Below are positions 40,796 to 49,111 of a stretch of DNA of 64,000 nt, piece after piece. Position 1 is the first letter of the stretch, and each line of letters begins with the position of its first letter. The notes beneath the pieces are model-generated. The model saw only the letters and a program-made list of their open reading frames with translations. It was not told where the DNA came from and did no database searches. This DNA comes from CAYYJS01 sp964472315 (GTDB taxonomy: Bacteria; Verrucomicrobiota; Kiritimatiellia; UBA8416): contig CAYYJS010000005.1 in the NCBI GenBank assembly GCA_964472315.1, positions 1 through 64,000 of the forward strand, given 5' to 3'. Position numbers and translations under genes: made by a program.

Positions 40796-41287
40796 CTAGA
40801 CCGCTTGACGAATCTCTTTGATTTCCGACCGCGAACGGAGCTTCAGCAGGGCATCGATCGTCGCCTTGACAACGTTGATCTTGTTGTTACTGCCCAAGGA
40901 CTTGGCCAGTACATCCCGCACCCCGACCACTTCAAGCACCGCACGAACGCCGCCGCCCGCAATCACGCCGGTGCCGGGACCGGCTGGACGCAGGAGCACG
41001 CGACCGCCATCGAACTCGCCGACGACCTCATGCGGAATCGTTCGATCCCGCATAACAACGGGAAACATCGAGCGCCGCGCCAAGTCGCCGCCCTTCGAAA
41101 TCGCATCGGCTACTTCGTTGGCCTTGCCAAACCCGAAGCCCACCATGCCGTTGCGGTTACCGACGACCACCACGGCACTGAAACTAAACCGCCGGCCACC
41201 CTTGACAACCTTGGAGCAGCGATTCACGAAGACCACGCGCTCCTCCAGTTCCGATTGCGGCGCGCCCTTATCGTCTTTGAAGCTCAC
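40796..41287 (-). CDS. rpsE: 30S ribosomal protein S5
   Basis: 163 residues. It has ERVVFVNRCSKVVKGGRRFSF (double-stranded RNA-binding region), the GxGxGxANEV stretch GFGFGKANEV, and RPAGPGTGVIAGGGVRAVLE. It takes part in decoding fidelity and helicase activity at the mRNA entry. It overlaps rplR by 4 nt. Confidence 0.98.
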   Translation of the reverse strand: MSFKDDKGAPQSELEERVVFVNRCSKVVKGGRRFSFSAVVVVGNRNGMVGFGFGKANEVADAISKGGDLARRSMFPVVMRDRTIPHEVVGEFDGGRVLLRPAGPGTGVIAGGGVRAVLEVVGVRDVLAKSLGSNNKINVVKATIDALLKLRSRSEIKEIRQAV

Positions 41288-41649
41288 TTCTCCTCCTTCT
41301 TGTCCGTCAGCCCGGCTTCGATCGCGCCCTCAACCACAGCCTTCACACGGCCTCGATAGGCAAAACCGCCGCGGTCGACAACGAACCGCGAAATTCCGCG
41401 CTCCTTCGCCATGGCACCGATTCGCGCACCAAGCGTCTTCGCGGCGGCAACATTGTTCCCGCTCCGCTCAGCACCTTCCGTGGACGCGCCGACGATGGTT
41501 GCCGCCGCCTCGTCATCGATGAACTGCACGTGGATGTGGCGGTTGGATACCATGATGGCCAATCGCGGACAACTTGCCGTCCCGTTGATCTTCCGCCGGA
41601 TCCGGCGGTGCCGCCTCGCCCGAAAATCCTGTCTCGTCTTCAACTTCAT
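41284..41649 (-). CDS. rplR: 50S ribosomal protein L18
   Basis: 121 residues. Starts MKLKTRQDFRARRHRRIRRKI and has RLAIMVSNRHIHVQFID and the C-terminal VVDRGGFAYRGRVKAVVEGA. It binds 5S rRNA. It lies between rplF and rpsE. Confidence 0.98.
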   Translation of the reverse strand: MKLKTRQDFRARRHRRIRRKINGTASCPRLAIMVSNRHIHVQFIDDEAAATIVGASTEGAERSGNNVAAAKTLGARIGAMAKERGISRFVVDRGGFAYRGRVKAVVEGAIEAGLTDKKEEK

Positions 41650-41675
41650 GGTGCTTCGTCCCTGCTCGCAACCGA

Positions 41676-42206
41676 TTAGGCTACGGTCTTGCCGACTTTG
41701 CGGCGTACATGCTCGCCCTTGTAGCGGACACCCTTGCCCTTGTAGGGCTCAGCCGGATAGAACGCACGGATCCGCGCCGCCGCTTCCCCGACCTGCTCCT
41801 TGTCCGCCCCCGCAACATTAACTTCGGTATTGTTGTTTACGGTAATCGTCAGGCCGGCAGGAATACGGTACTCGACCGGGCTCGCAAACCCAAGCGATAG
41901 GCTCAGGACCTGCCCCTGCACGGATGCACGAAAACCAACACCCTGTATCTCCAAGTCTCTTCGGTACCCCTTCGAGACACCTTCGACCATATTCGCGATC
42001 AGGCTGCGACTGAGACCGTGAAACGGCTTCGCATCGTCACCCTCTCGCATCACGACAACGGCGTCACCGGCAACGCGCGCACTGATGGCGCGCGGCAGTT
42101 GCCGACTCAGATCCCCCTTGGGGCCCTTCACGTCGACACGTGAGCCTACGACCGTCACGGTGACCCCGGACGGTATTCCAACCGGCTTCTCTCCAATTCG
42201 CGACAT
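41676..42206 (-). CDS. rplF: 50S ribosomal protein L6
   Basis: 176 residues, two L6 domains. Starts MSRIGEKPVGIPSGVTV and ends with the signature EPYKGKGVRYKGEHVRRKVGKTVA, which contacts the sarcin-ricin region of 23S rRNA. Confidence 0.98.
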   Translation of the reverse strand: MSRIGEKPVGIPSGVTVTVVGSRVDVKGPKGDLSRQLPRAISARVAGDAVVVMREGDDAKPFHGLSRSLIANMVEGVSKGYRRDLEIQGVGFRASVQGQVLSLSLGFASPVEYRIPAGLTITVNNNTEVNVAGADKEQVGEAAARIRAFYPAEPYKGKGVRYKGEHVRRKVGKTVA

Positions 42207-42220
42207 CGATCAACTCCCCA

Positions 42221-42616
42221 TCACCAAACTGTGCAAAGCACCTCGCCGCCCACATTCTTCTGACGGGCATCCCGATCCGTCATGATACCGGCCGACGTGC
42301 TCACGATGGCGACTCCGAGACCACCCAGCACCTTCGGAATCTCGGATACATTGCAGTAACGACGCAACCCTCCGCAGCTCTCTCGGCGCAGACCGCGAAT
42401 CACCGGCTCATTGCCCGATGTATACTTCAGGTAAACCGTTAGCATTTTGCGCAAACCACCTTCCGCCGTGTAGTCCGCAATATAGCCTTCGTTCTTAAGT
42501 ATCCGCGCCACGTCGCCCTTCACTCTGGAATGCGGCATCGCAACCGTCTTGTGCCCCGCTGCCTGCGCATTACGAATGCGCGTCAGCATGTCGGCCACTG
42601 GGTCAGACAAACTCAT
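42221..42616 (-). CDS. rpsH: 30S ribosomal protein S8
   Basis: 131 residues. Starts MSLSDPVADMLTRIRNAQAA and ends with the S8 signature STSAGIMTDRDARQKNVGGEVLCTVW. In E. coli S8 represses the spc operon; no mRNA target is evident here. Confidence 0.98.
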   Translation of the reverse strand: MSLSDPVADMLTRIRNAQAAGHKTVAMPHSRVKGDVARILKNEGYIADYTAEGGLRKMLTVYLKYTSGNEPVIRGLRRESCGGLRRYCNVSEIPKVLGGLGVAIVSTSAGIMTDRDARQKNVGGEVLCTVW

Positions 42617-42628
42617 ACATGCTCCTCG

Positions 42629-42814
42629 CTACCAACTGGCCCTGGTCACGCCCGGAATCTGCGCCGTCTGCGCCAGTTCCCTAAAACAGATACGGCATAG
42701 CCCAAACTTGCGGATATAGGCGCGTGGACGCCCGCAGCGTTTGCAGCGGTTGTAGCGCCGTGCGCTGAATTTCGGCTCTCGCTTTGCCTTGGCAATCAAT
42801 GATTTCTTAGCCAA
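42629..42814 (-). CDS. rpsN: 30S ribosomal protein S14, zinc-binding type
   Basis: 61 residues, the short type Z form. Zinc ligands are CKRCG and CRIC, within RYNRCKRCGRPRAYIRKFGL and CRICFRELAQ. Zinc-free long S14 is common in other lineages. Confidence 0.98.
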   Translation of the reverse strand: MAKKSLIAKAKREPKFSARRYNRCKRCGRPRAYIRKFGLCRICFRELAQTAQIPGVTRASW

Positions 42815-42828
42815 TGCCTGTCCTCCAC

Positions 42829-43365
42829 TTAACTTTTCGCGAATGGCACGCCCAGCAGCGCGAGCAATTCCTTCGCTTCCCGATCAGTCGTCGCCGACGT
42901 CACGATCGTGATGTCCATCCCTTGTACCGGTCCGCTATGGTTTGCATCGATCTCCGGGAAAATCGTCTGCTCTGACAGCCCGACGGAGAAATTCCCCCTA
43001 CCATCGAAACCTTTTGCCGAAATCCCGCGAAAGTCGCGGATGCGCGGCAGTGCCACATTGATCAACCGGTCGAGAAAATCGAACATCCGATCATGCCGCA
43101 ACGTGACCTTGGCGCCGACACTCATCCCTTCACGCAGCTTGAAGTTCGAAATGCTCTTGCGCGCCTTCGTCACCACGGGTTTCTGACCCGTAATCGTGGC
43201 CAAGTCCTCGACGATGCTCTTCATCGCATCCTTGTCCTGAATCCCCATGCCCATGTTCACGACAACCTTCTCAACCCGCGGCACCATCATCGGGTTGCGC
43301 AGGTCAAGTCGCTCCTTGAGCGCGGGCACTACGTCCGTCACATATTTTTCTTTCAGGCTTGGCAT
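42829..43365 (-). CDS. rplE: 50S ribosomal protein L5
   Basis: 178 residues. Starts MPSLKEKYVTDVVPAL and has RVEKVVVNMGMGIQ and KARKSISNFKLREGMSVGAKVTLR. It binds 5S rRNA and touches P-site tRNA. ATG 43365 has GAGGG about 5 nt upstream; the earlier in-frame TTG is rejected. Confidence 0.98.
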   Translation of the reverse strand: MPSLKEKYVTDVVPALKERLDLRNPMMVPRVEKVVVNMGMGIQDKDAMKSIVEDLATITGQKPVVTKARKSISNFKLREGMSVGAKVTLRHDRMFDFLDRLINVALPRIRDFRGISAKGFDGRGNFSVGLSEQTIFPEIDANHSGPVQGMDITIVTSATTDREAKELLALLGVPFAKS

Positions 43366-43373
43366 CGTGACCC

Positions 43374-43694
43374 TCAACTATCGAAAACGTGATTGGAGGA
43401 CTTGCTCTTGCGAACCGAATGGCCATCGGTGCGAACGCGACTGACCCGTACGCCTTTTTTCAGCGTGGGGTCGTACGGCATCAGGTTCGAAAGCGCGATC
43501 GGTGCCTCCTTCGGAACAAAACCGCCTTGCGCATTGTCCGGCGACCGCCGGACACTCTTCTTCACAAGGTTCAATCCCTCGACGATCGCACGCCCCTTCA
43601 CCGGATCGACCGCGAGCACCCGCCCCGTCTTACCCGCCCCCACGCCGGAAATCGCGATCACCTCGTCGCCTTTTCTAATTCTGCTGATACTCAC
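43374..43694 (-). CDS. rplX: 50S ribosomal protein L24
   Basis: 106 residues. The KOW motif is KGDEVIAISGVGAGKTGRVL; the centre has VEGLNLVKKSVRRSPDNAQGGF. It starts 50S assembly by binding the 5' end of 23S rRNA. Confidence 0.98.
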   Translation of the reverse strand: MSISRIRKGDEVIAISGVGAGKTGRVLAVDPVKGRAIVEGLNLVKKSVRRSPDNAQGGFVPKEAPIALSNLMPYDPTLKKGVRVSRVRTDGHSVRKSKSSNHVFDS

Positions 43695-43715
43695 CTGTTC
43701 ACCCCGTCCTGTAAC

Positions 43716-44081
43716 TTATAGCACCTCGGGTGCGAGCGACACAACCTTCATGAAGTTCTTGTCGCGCAGTTCCCGAGCCACCGGGCCGAAAATCCGCGAG
43801 CCGATGGGGTTCTTGTTGTTGTCGATGATTACGACGGCATTGTTGTCGAACCGCAGCGTCGAACCATCCTCGCGCAGCAAGGGGTGCTTCGTCCGGACGA
43901 TCAGTGCCGTGCAGACCTGCCCCTTCTTGACTACGCCGCCGGGCTGCGCCTCCTTCACCGCGACCTTGATGATGTCGCCGACATACGCATATTGCTTGCG
44001 TTGGCCCAGAATCCGGAAACACCGTGCACTCTTCGCACCTGTATTGTCCGCCACGACCAGGTTGGTTTCTTCGGTAATCAT
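43716..44081 (-). CDS. rplN: 50S ribosomal protein L14
   Basis: 121 residues. MITEETNLVVADNTGAKSARC and the C-terminal NPIGSRIFGPVARELRDKNF identify L14, which sits at the subunit interface. It is one of the most conserved proteins of the cluster. Confidence 0.98.
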   Translation of the reverse strand: MITEETNLVVADNTGAKSARCFRILGQRKQYAYVGDIIKVAVKEAQPGGVVKKGQVCTALIVRTKHPLLREDGSTLRFDNNAVVIIDNNKNPIGSRIFGPVARELRDKNFMKVVSLAPEVL

Positions 44082-44102
44082 TTCGCTTGGGTTCCTCCCG
44101 GG

Positions 44103-44378
44103 TCACACCGTGCGCTTCTCGATGACACGGATCAGGCGCCAGCGCTTCAGCTTGCTCATCGGCCTGGTCTCGACGATGCGCACACGGTCCCCGACGCCGG
44201 CGCCGTTGTCCTCATCGTGGGCGTGATACTTCTTGAAGCTACGCACCACCTTGCCGTAGAGCGGATGTGGGCGGCGCGTTTCAACCCGCACCACGATGCT
44301 CTTGTCGCCACTTCGGCTCACCACGATCCCGTTGCGTCCCTTGCGGACGCCGCGCTTGCTTGTCGTCGCTTCTGCCAT
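44103..44378 (-). CDS. rpsQ: 30S ribosomal protein S17
   Basis: 91 residues. RKGRNGIVVSRSGDKSIVVRVE and KYHAHDEDNGAGVGDRVRIVETRPMSKLKRWRL are typical of S17 (OB fold). It lies 1 bp after rpmC, so the two are translationally coupled. Confidence 0.98.
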   Translation of the reverse strand: MAEATTSKRGVRKGRNGIVVSRSGDKSIVVRVETRRPHPLYGKVVRSFKKYHAHDEDNGAGVGDRVRIVETRPMSKLKRWRLIRVIEKRTV

Positions 44379-44379
44379 G

Positions 44380-44577
44380 TTAGTTCACATCCTGTCGTTC
44401 ACGCATGAGTGTCTTGATCCGTGCCGCCTCGCGCCGCAGGAATCGCCGTTTCAGCGGCTTTTCCGATGCATCTCCCGTCGCGACGCGCACCCGAATATCG
44501 AAGAGCTCCTTGCCGGCTTCGTCCAAACGCTCAGCCAACTCCTCGCTCGTCAATTCTCTCAGTTTTGCTGCCTTCAT
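44380..44577 (-). CDS. rpmC: 50S ribosomal protein L29
   Basis: 65 residues, all helical. MKAAKLRELTSEELAERLDEAGKELFDIRV, then LKRRFLRREAARIKTLMRER. It sits at the peptide tunnel exit near L23. Confidence 0.97.
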   Translation of the reverse strand: MKAAKLRELTSEELAERLDEAGKELFDIRVRVATGDASEKPLKRRFLRREAARIKTLMRERQDVN

Positions 44578-44606
44578 TGCACTCTCTCGGTCTTGCGGCG
44601 CGCCGA

Positions 44607-45023
44607 TCAGCCTTCGCCGCGTTTAACCAGCTTGGTCTTGAGCCCCAGCTTGGCGTCCGCCAGCCGCAGCGCACTACGCGCCACATTTTCGGGCACCCCG
44701 CCTATCTCGAACAACACCACGCCGGGCCGAACGACCGCACACCAGTATTCGGGGTTGCCCTTCCCCTTACCCATGCGCACTTCGATCGGCTTCTGAGTCA
44801 CCGGCTTATCAGGGAACACGCGAATCCACAGTTTACCCTTCCGCTTCATGTGACGGTTGATGGCCACGCGACAGGCCTCGATCTGAGTGGCCTTCAACCA
44901 GCCCCGGTCCAGCGACTTCAACCCATATTCCCCGAAGGCAACCTGCGTGCCGCGCGAAGCGATGCCCGATCGGCTGCCCTTCTGCACCTTGCGGTGCTTC
45001 ACACGTTTAGGCATAAGAGGCAT
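44607..45023 (-). CDS. rplP: 50S ribosomal protein L16
   Basis: 138 residues. MPLMPKRVKHRKVQKGSRSG, GEYGLKSLDRGWLKATQIEACRVAINR and WCAVVRPGVVLFEIGG are L16 hallmarks. ATG 45023 overlaps the end of rpsC by 17 nt (an ATG at 45014 is also possible). GGAAGAG lies just upstream inside rpsC. Confidence 0.97.
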   Translation of the reverse strand: MPLMPKRVKHRKVQKGSRSGIASRGTQVAFGEYGLKSLDRGWLKATQIEACRVAINRHMKRKGKLWIRVFPDKPVTQKPIEVRMGKGKGNPEYWCAVVRPGVVLFEIGGVPENVARSALRLADAKLGLKTKLVKRGEG

Positions 45024-45678
45024 TGGATCTCTTCCCCCTTTCACCCTTGACCGGCGCCTGCTTCTCCTTGCAGATCCAGACCTTCACACCGACCCGCCCG
45101 GCGGTCGTCGCGGCCTCCGCAAACCCGTACTCAATGTTCGCGCGCAACGTATGCAGGGGTATCTTCCCCTCCTTGTACCATTCCACGCGCGCGAGCTCCG
45201 AGCCGCCGAGGCGCCCCGCGGCGCGAATCTTGACGCCATCCGCGCCCATGTCCATCGCCGTCTTGATGGCACGCTTCATCGCACGTCGGAATGACACGCG
45301 ACGTTCCATCTGCTGAGCGATATTCTCGGCCACCAACTGCGCGTTCGTATCCGGATCCCGTATCTCCTGAATCTCCACGTAGATTTCCTTGCCCGTCAGC
45401 TTGGCAATCTCGGCGCGCACCTTTTCGATATCCTGGCCCTTGCGGCCAATGACAATGCCCGGGCGCGCCGTATGGATACTGATGCGCACGCGATTCGCAT
45501 AGCGCTCGATTCCGACTCGCGCAACAGCGGCATTCTCAAGCCGCTTCTTGACAAGGTCGCGAATCATCAGATCCTCGTTCAGCATAGCGCCAAATGTGCG
45601 CTTGCCACTGAACCAGCGACTTCGCCAATCCTTGTCGACGGTGACTCTGAAACCGATCGGATTTACCTTCTGTCCCAA
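45007..45678 (-). CDS. rpsC: 30S ribosomal protein S3
   Basis: 223 residues. MGQKVNPIGFRVTVDKDWRSRW, the KH domain GIVIGRKGQDIEKVR, and the C-terminal domain RAAGRLGGSELARVEWYKEG. It lines the mRNA entry tunnel. The 3' end overlaps rplP. Confidence 0.98.
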   Translation of the reverse strand: MGQKVNPIGFRVTVDKDWRSRWFSGKRTFGAMLNEDLMIRDLVKKRLENAAVARVGIERYANRVRISIHTARPGIVIGRKGQDIEKVRAEIAKLTGKEIYVEIQEIRDPDTNAQLVAENIAQQMERRVSFRRAMKRAIKTAMDMGADGVKIRAAGRLGGSELARVEWYKEGKIPLHTLRANIEYGFAEAATTAGRVGVKVWICKEKQAPVKGERGKRSNASYA

Positions 45679-45731
45679 AGCTGACTCCTTCCAGAACCCG
45701 ACTTTTCACGAAAGTCTGGTATCTAACCCTA

Positions 45732-46067
45732 TTATTCCTCGTCCGTCAAAACAATCTTGATGTGGCACGTTCTTTTCCGGACTGGACTAACCATGCCACG
45801 CGCCCGCGGCCAGAAGCGCTTCAACGCCGGCCCCTCATCGACCGTCGCATCCTTTACGCGTAATGAGTCAACCGTCAGGTCGGCATTCGTCTCCGCGTTG
45901 GCCAGCGCCGATTTGAGTGTCTTGCCGATGGCCAGCGCCGCCTTCCGCTCGCTGATCGTCGTCACACGGAGCGCTTCCGCCACGGAAAGCCCACGAAGGC
46001 GCCCCGCCATATCGCGGGCCTTCGTTGGCGAAAGGCGCACAAATTTCGTTACCGCCTGCACTTGCAT
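45732..46067 (-). CDS. rplV: 50S ribosomal protein L22
   Basis: 111 residues. KFVRLSPTKARDMAGRLRGL and the tunnel hairpin region (ALKRFWPRARGMVSPVRKRTCHI) are present. The hairpin, near macrolide binding, shows no gross deletion. Confidence 0.97.
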   Translation of the reverse strand: MQVQAVTKFVRLSPTKARDMAGRLRGLSVAEALRVTTISERKAALAIGKTLKSALANAETNADLTVDSLRVKDATVDEGPALKRFWPRARGMVSPVRKRTCHIKIVLTDEE

Positions 46068-46085
46068 GCTGCTTCTCCTTCAGCC

Positions 46086-46370
46086 CTACTTCAGGGCAAC
46101 CGTCTTGTCCGTATGCGCACCGTGCCGCCGGAACTGACGCGTCGGGGCAAACTCTCCGAGGCGATGCCCGACCATATTCTCGGTAATGAACACCGAGATG
46201 TGCTGCTTGCCGTTGTGGATTGCCATCGTATGCCCAATGAACTCGGGGGAGATCATCGATCTGCGCGCCCACGTCTTGATCGGCCGGCGTTCGCCATTTC
46301 GGTTCATCCGCTCGACCTTCAGGAGCAACTTGTTGTCTACGTAAGGGCCCTTTTTGATTGAACGTGCCAT
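46086..46370 (-). CDS. rpsS: 30S ribosomal protein S19
   Basis: 94 residues. MARSIKKGPYVDNKLLLKV, WARRSMISPEFIGHTMAIHNGKQH and VGHRLGEFAPTRQFRRHG are diagnostic. It binds the head of 16S rRNA with S13. It lies 4 bp after rplB. Confidence 0.98.
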   Translation of the reverse strand: MARSIKKGPYVDNKLLLKVERMNRNGERRPIKTWARRSMISPEFIGHTMAIHNGKQHISVFITENMVGHRLGEFAPTRQFRRHGAHTDKTVALK

Positions 46371-46374
46371 AGTC

Positions 46375-47199
46375 CTACTTTCTCCGTTTCACGATGAACT
46401 TGCCGGATGGTTTCCGCTTGGCCCGCGTCTTGCCACCCTTGGCGAGTTGCGACCATGGCGATACCGGATGCCCGCCTCCCGAAGTGCGGCCCTCGCCACC
46501 ACCCATGGGGTGATCAACCGGGTTCATCGCCACGCCGCGCACCGTGGGCCGGATGCCCCGCCAGCGCTTGCGACCGGCCTTTCCATAGCTCACGCCGGAG
46601 TTATCCGCATTGCCGACCTGCCCGATCGTAGCCATGCACCGGACATTGACCAGCCGGATTTCACCTGAGGGGAGCTTAACCTGGGCAAAGCGGCCATCAC
46701 GGGCCATCAACTGAGCGCCAGCGCCAGCCGTGCGCACAATCTTCGCGCCCCGGCCCGGCTCAAGTTCGATGTTGTGCAGCGTCAACCCAAGCGGGATCCG
46801 TCCCAAGGGCATCGCATTGCCAACCACCGCCTCGACATCCGGCCCGCTAACCACCTGGTCGCCAACCTTGAGTGCCACCGGCGCCAAGATGTAGCGCTTC
46901 TCGCCGTCCGCATAGTGCAGCAGCGCGATGTTCGCCGACCGATTCGGATCGTACTCGACGGCCGCAACCTTCGCGGGTATTCCCGCTTTATCGCGTTTGA
47001 AATCGATGATGCGGTAGCGGCGCTTGTGGCCGCCCCCCCGGTGCCGTGTCGTAATGCGCCCCGCCGAATTGCGGCCAGCCTTGGACTTGGCGGCCCGCGT
47101 CAGCGAACGCTCGGGCTTCGACTTCGTAATCTCGTCAAACGCCGAGAGGGTTGTGAACCGCATGCTCGGTGTCGTCGGGTCATGTTTCTTCAGTGCCAT
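46375..47199 (-). CDS. rplB: 50S ribosomal protein L2
   Basis: 274 residues. GRNSAGRITTRHRGGGHKRRYRIIDF near the N-terminus, and GVAMNPVDHPMGGGEGRTSGGGHPVSPW carrying the conserved His near the peptidyl transferase centre. Full length. Confidence 0.98.
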   Translation of the reverse strand: MALKKHDPTTPSMRFTTLSAFDEITKSKPERSLTRAAKSKAGRNSAGRITTRHRGGGHKRRYRIIDFKRDKAGIPAKVAAVEYDPNRSANIALLHYADGEKRYILAPVALKVGDQVVSGPDVEAVVGNAMPLGRIPLGLTLHNIELEPGRGAKIVRTAGAGAQLMARDGRFAQVKLPSGEIRLVNVRCMATIGQVGNADNSGVSYGKAGRKRWRGIRPTVRGVAMNPVDHPMGGGEGRTSGGGHPVSPWSQLAKGGKTRAKRKPSGKFIVKRRK

Positions 47200-47226
47200 C
47201 GCTCAGTTCCCGTTCAGCGCAGTTCG

Positions 47227-47508
47227 TCAGACAAGGTTGATGCTCTGGCCGGATGCCAGCGTGACAACCGCCCGCTTCCAATCGGGGCGCTTGCCCAAGC
47301 GCGCGCTGCGCATGCGCTTGCGCTTGCCTTCATAGTTCATCGTGTTGACCCTGGAAACCTTCACGGAAAACAGCGCTTCAATGGCGCGCTTCACGTCAAT
47401 CTTGTTGGCATCACGGGATACCTCGAAGAGGTATTTTGACTGTGCACCGAGAACCGTGCCCTTCTCGGTCACCTGCATCTTCCGGATAATCGCGCGCGCA
47501 TCCTTCAT
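47227..47508 (-). CDS. rplW: 50S ribosomal protein L23
   Basis: 93 residues. VTEKGTVLGAQSKYLFEVSRDANKIDVKRAIEALFSVKV matches L23, which docks trigger factor and SRP at the tunnel exit. It overlaps rplD by 4 nt. Confidence 0.97.
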   Translation of the reverse strand: MKDARAIIRKMQVTEKGTVLGAQSKYLFEVSRDANKIDVKRAIEALFSVKVSRVNTMNYEGKRKRMRSARLGKRPDWKRAVVTLASGQSINLV

Positions 47509-48143
47509 TTCGCCGCTCCGTTCTCCAGGCGCGCCTGCAGTTGCTCCAACCCGGCGCGGTTGACCACAAGCTGCGGGTAACGCAGCAATTGATAGACGTT
47601 GACGCTGGATGCCAGTTCCAGTTCCACGCCAATGACATTGCGCGCCGCCAGTGCCAGCTTGTCATCGAGCCGGTCCACGACGATCAGTACGGGACGAACA
47701 ACCGCCAGCGCCTTCAAGACCGCCATGAACGCTTTCGTCTTCGGTTCGGACACCGACAGGTCACCCACCACGCGCACCGCGCCGCCCGCGATCTTCTCGC
47801 TCAACGCGCGCCGAAACGCCAATCGGGCAACCTTCTTGTTGATCTGCTTCGCGTAGCTGCGCGGCCTGGGCCCAAATGCCGCACCACCGCCACGCCACAC
47901 GGGCGATTGGCGATACCCAGCCCTCGCGCGCCCCGTTCCCTTCTGACGCCACGGCTTCTTGTTGCTCCCGGCCACTTCACCCTTGTTGCGCGTCGAAGCC
48001 GTACCGGCACGCTGCCCTGCCTGATAGGCAACAACCATCTCATGAACGGCCTGATTGCCCCGCTCAAGCTCCAACAGTCCGTCGGGGAAGTCAAGTTCCC
48101 CAACCTCGGAGCCTCTCACATCGTATACCTTTAGATTACTCAT
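47505..48143 (-). CDS. rplD: 50S ribosomal protein L4
   Basis: 212 residues. The tunnel loop TASTRNKGEVAGSNKKPWRQKGTGRARAG is present, with RSYAKQINKKVARLAFRRALSEK after it. In E. coli L4 represses the S10 operon. It overlaps rplC by 1 nt and rplW by 4 nt. Confidence 0.98.
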   Translation of the reverse strand: MSNLKVYDVRGSEVGELDFPDGLLELERGNQAVHEMVVAYQAGQRAGTASTRNKGEVAGSNKKPWRQKGTGRARAGYRQSPVWRGGGAAFGPRPRSYAKQINKKVARLAFRRALSEKIAGGAVRVVGDLSVSEPKTKAFMAVLKALAVVRPVLIVVDRLDDKLALAARNVIGVELELASSVNVYQLLRYPQLVVNRAGLEQLQARLENGAAK

Positions 48144-48784
48144 CAGACGCGCGCCCTTTTCTTCAATGCCTTGTGCACAAGCACGACCCCGCCGTTCGGC
48201 CCCGGAATCGCGCCCTGCACGAGAAGCAGGTTATCCTCGCTACGGATACCCACAACCTTCAGGTTCTGGGTCGTCACTCGCACATGCCCCATGTGCCCAG
48301 GCATGCGTTGACCCTTAATGACACGCGCCGGATACGAGTTTGCACCGATCGAACCGACACGCCGCTTCGAATGTCCGCCATGGGTCTTGGGACCGCCCAG
48401 CATGCCGTGCCGCTTTACAACTCCCTGAAAACCTCGTCCCTTGGTGATCCCGACAACGTCAACATGGCTCACGCCCGCGAACACATCGGTCACGCAAAGC
48501 GCGTCACCTTCCTTGAAGTTATCGCCTTCGTCAATAGCAAACTCTCTCAACACGGATTTTGCCCCGGCGCCGATTCTTGCAAATCGTGTACGCGCGGGCT
48601 TCGTCAACCGACTCTCCTTCTGGTCGCCGAACCCGAGTTGCACGGCATCGTACCCATCACGCGCAGTCGTCTTGCACTGCACCACGATGCACGGCCCGGT
48701 TGCAATGACAGTCACGGCAATGCGTCGGCCGTCTCCATCGAAAACCTGGGTCATACCCAGCTTCTTCCCAATCAGTCCTTCCAT
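48143..48784 (-). CDS. rplC: 50S ribosomal protein L3
   Basis: 213 residues. MEGLIGKKLGMTQVFDGDGR, VVGITKGRGFQGVVKRHGM and RVGSIGANSYPARVIKGQRMPGHMG are diagnostic; the last reaches the peptidyl transferase centre. Confidence 0.98.
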   Translation of the reverse strand: MEGLIGKKLGMTQVFDGDGRRIAVTVIATGPCIVVQCKTTARDGYDAVQLGFGDQKESRLTKPARTRFARIGAGAKSVLREFAIDEGDNFKEGDALCVTDVFAGVSHVDVVGITKGRGFQGVVKRHGMLGGPKTHGGHSKRRVGSIGANSYPARVIKGQRMPGHMGHVRVTTQNLKVVGIRSEDNLLLVQGAIPGPNGGVVLVHKALKKRARV

Positions 48785-48796
48785 GGCAGTGCTCCA

Positions 48797-49105
48797 TTAG
48801 ATCTTGATTGTAATGTCCACGCCGGCGGGCAGGTTGAGCTTCTTGAGCTCATCCACTGTCTTGGCCGTCGGCTCAACGATATCGAGTAGCCGTTTGTGCG
48901 TCCGCATCTCGAATTGGTCCATCGACTTTTTGTCAACATGCGGACTGCGGTTCACCGTGTAACGCTCGATGCGCGTCGGCAGAGGTATCGGGCCCACAAC
49001 TTGGGCGCCCGTGCCTTTTGCCGTGTCGATGATGTCGACTACAGCTTGGTCGAGCACACTGTGATCGTAAGCCTGCAATCTGATTCTGATTCGCTGACCG
49101 TCCAT
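48797..49105 (-). CDS. rpsJ: 30S ribosomal protein S10 (NusE)
   Basis: 102 residues. RIRIRLQAYDHSVLDQAV, GAQVVGPIPLPTRIERYTVNRSPHVDKKSMDQFEMRTHKR are typical. It also binds NusG and NusB in antitermination. It lies 6 bp after fusA without the usual intervening tuf. Confidence 0.98.
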   Translation of the reverse strand: MDGQRIRIRLQAYDHSVLDQAVVDIIDTAKGTGAQVVGPIPLPTRIERYTVNRSPHVDKKSMDQFEMRTHKRLLDIVEPTAKTVDELKKLNLPAGVDITIKI

Positions 49106-49111
49106 GCTTTA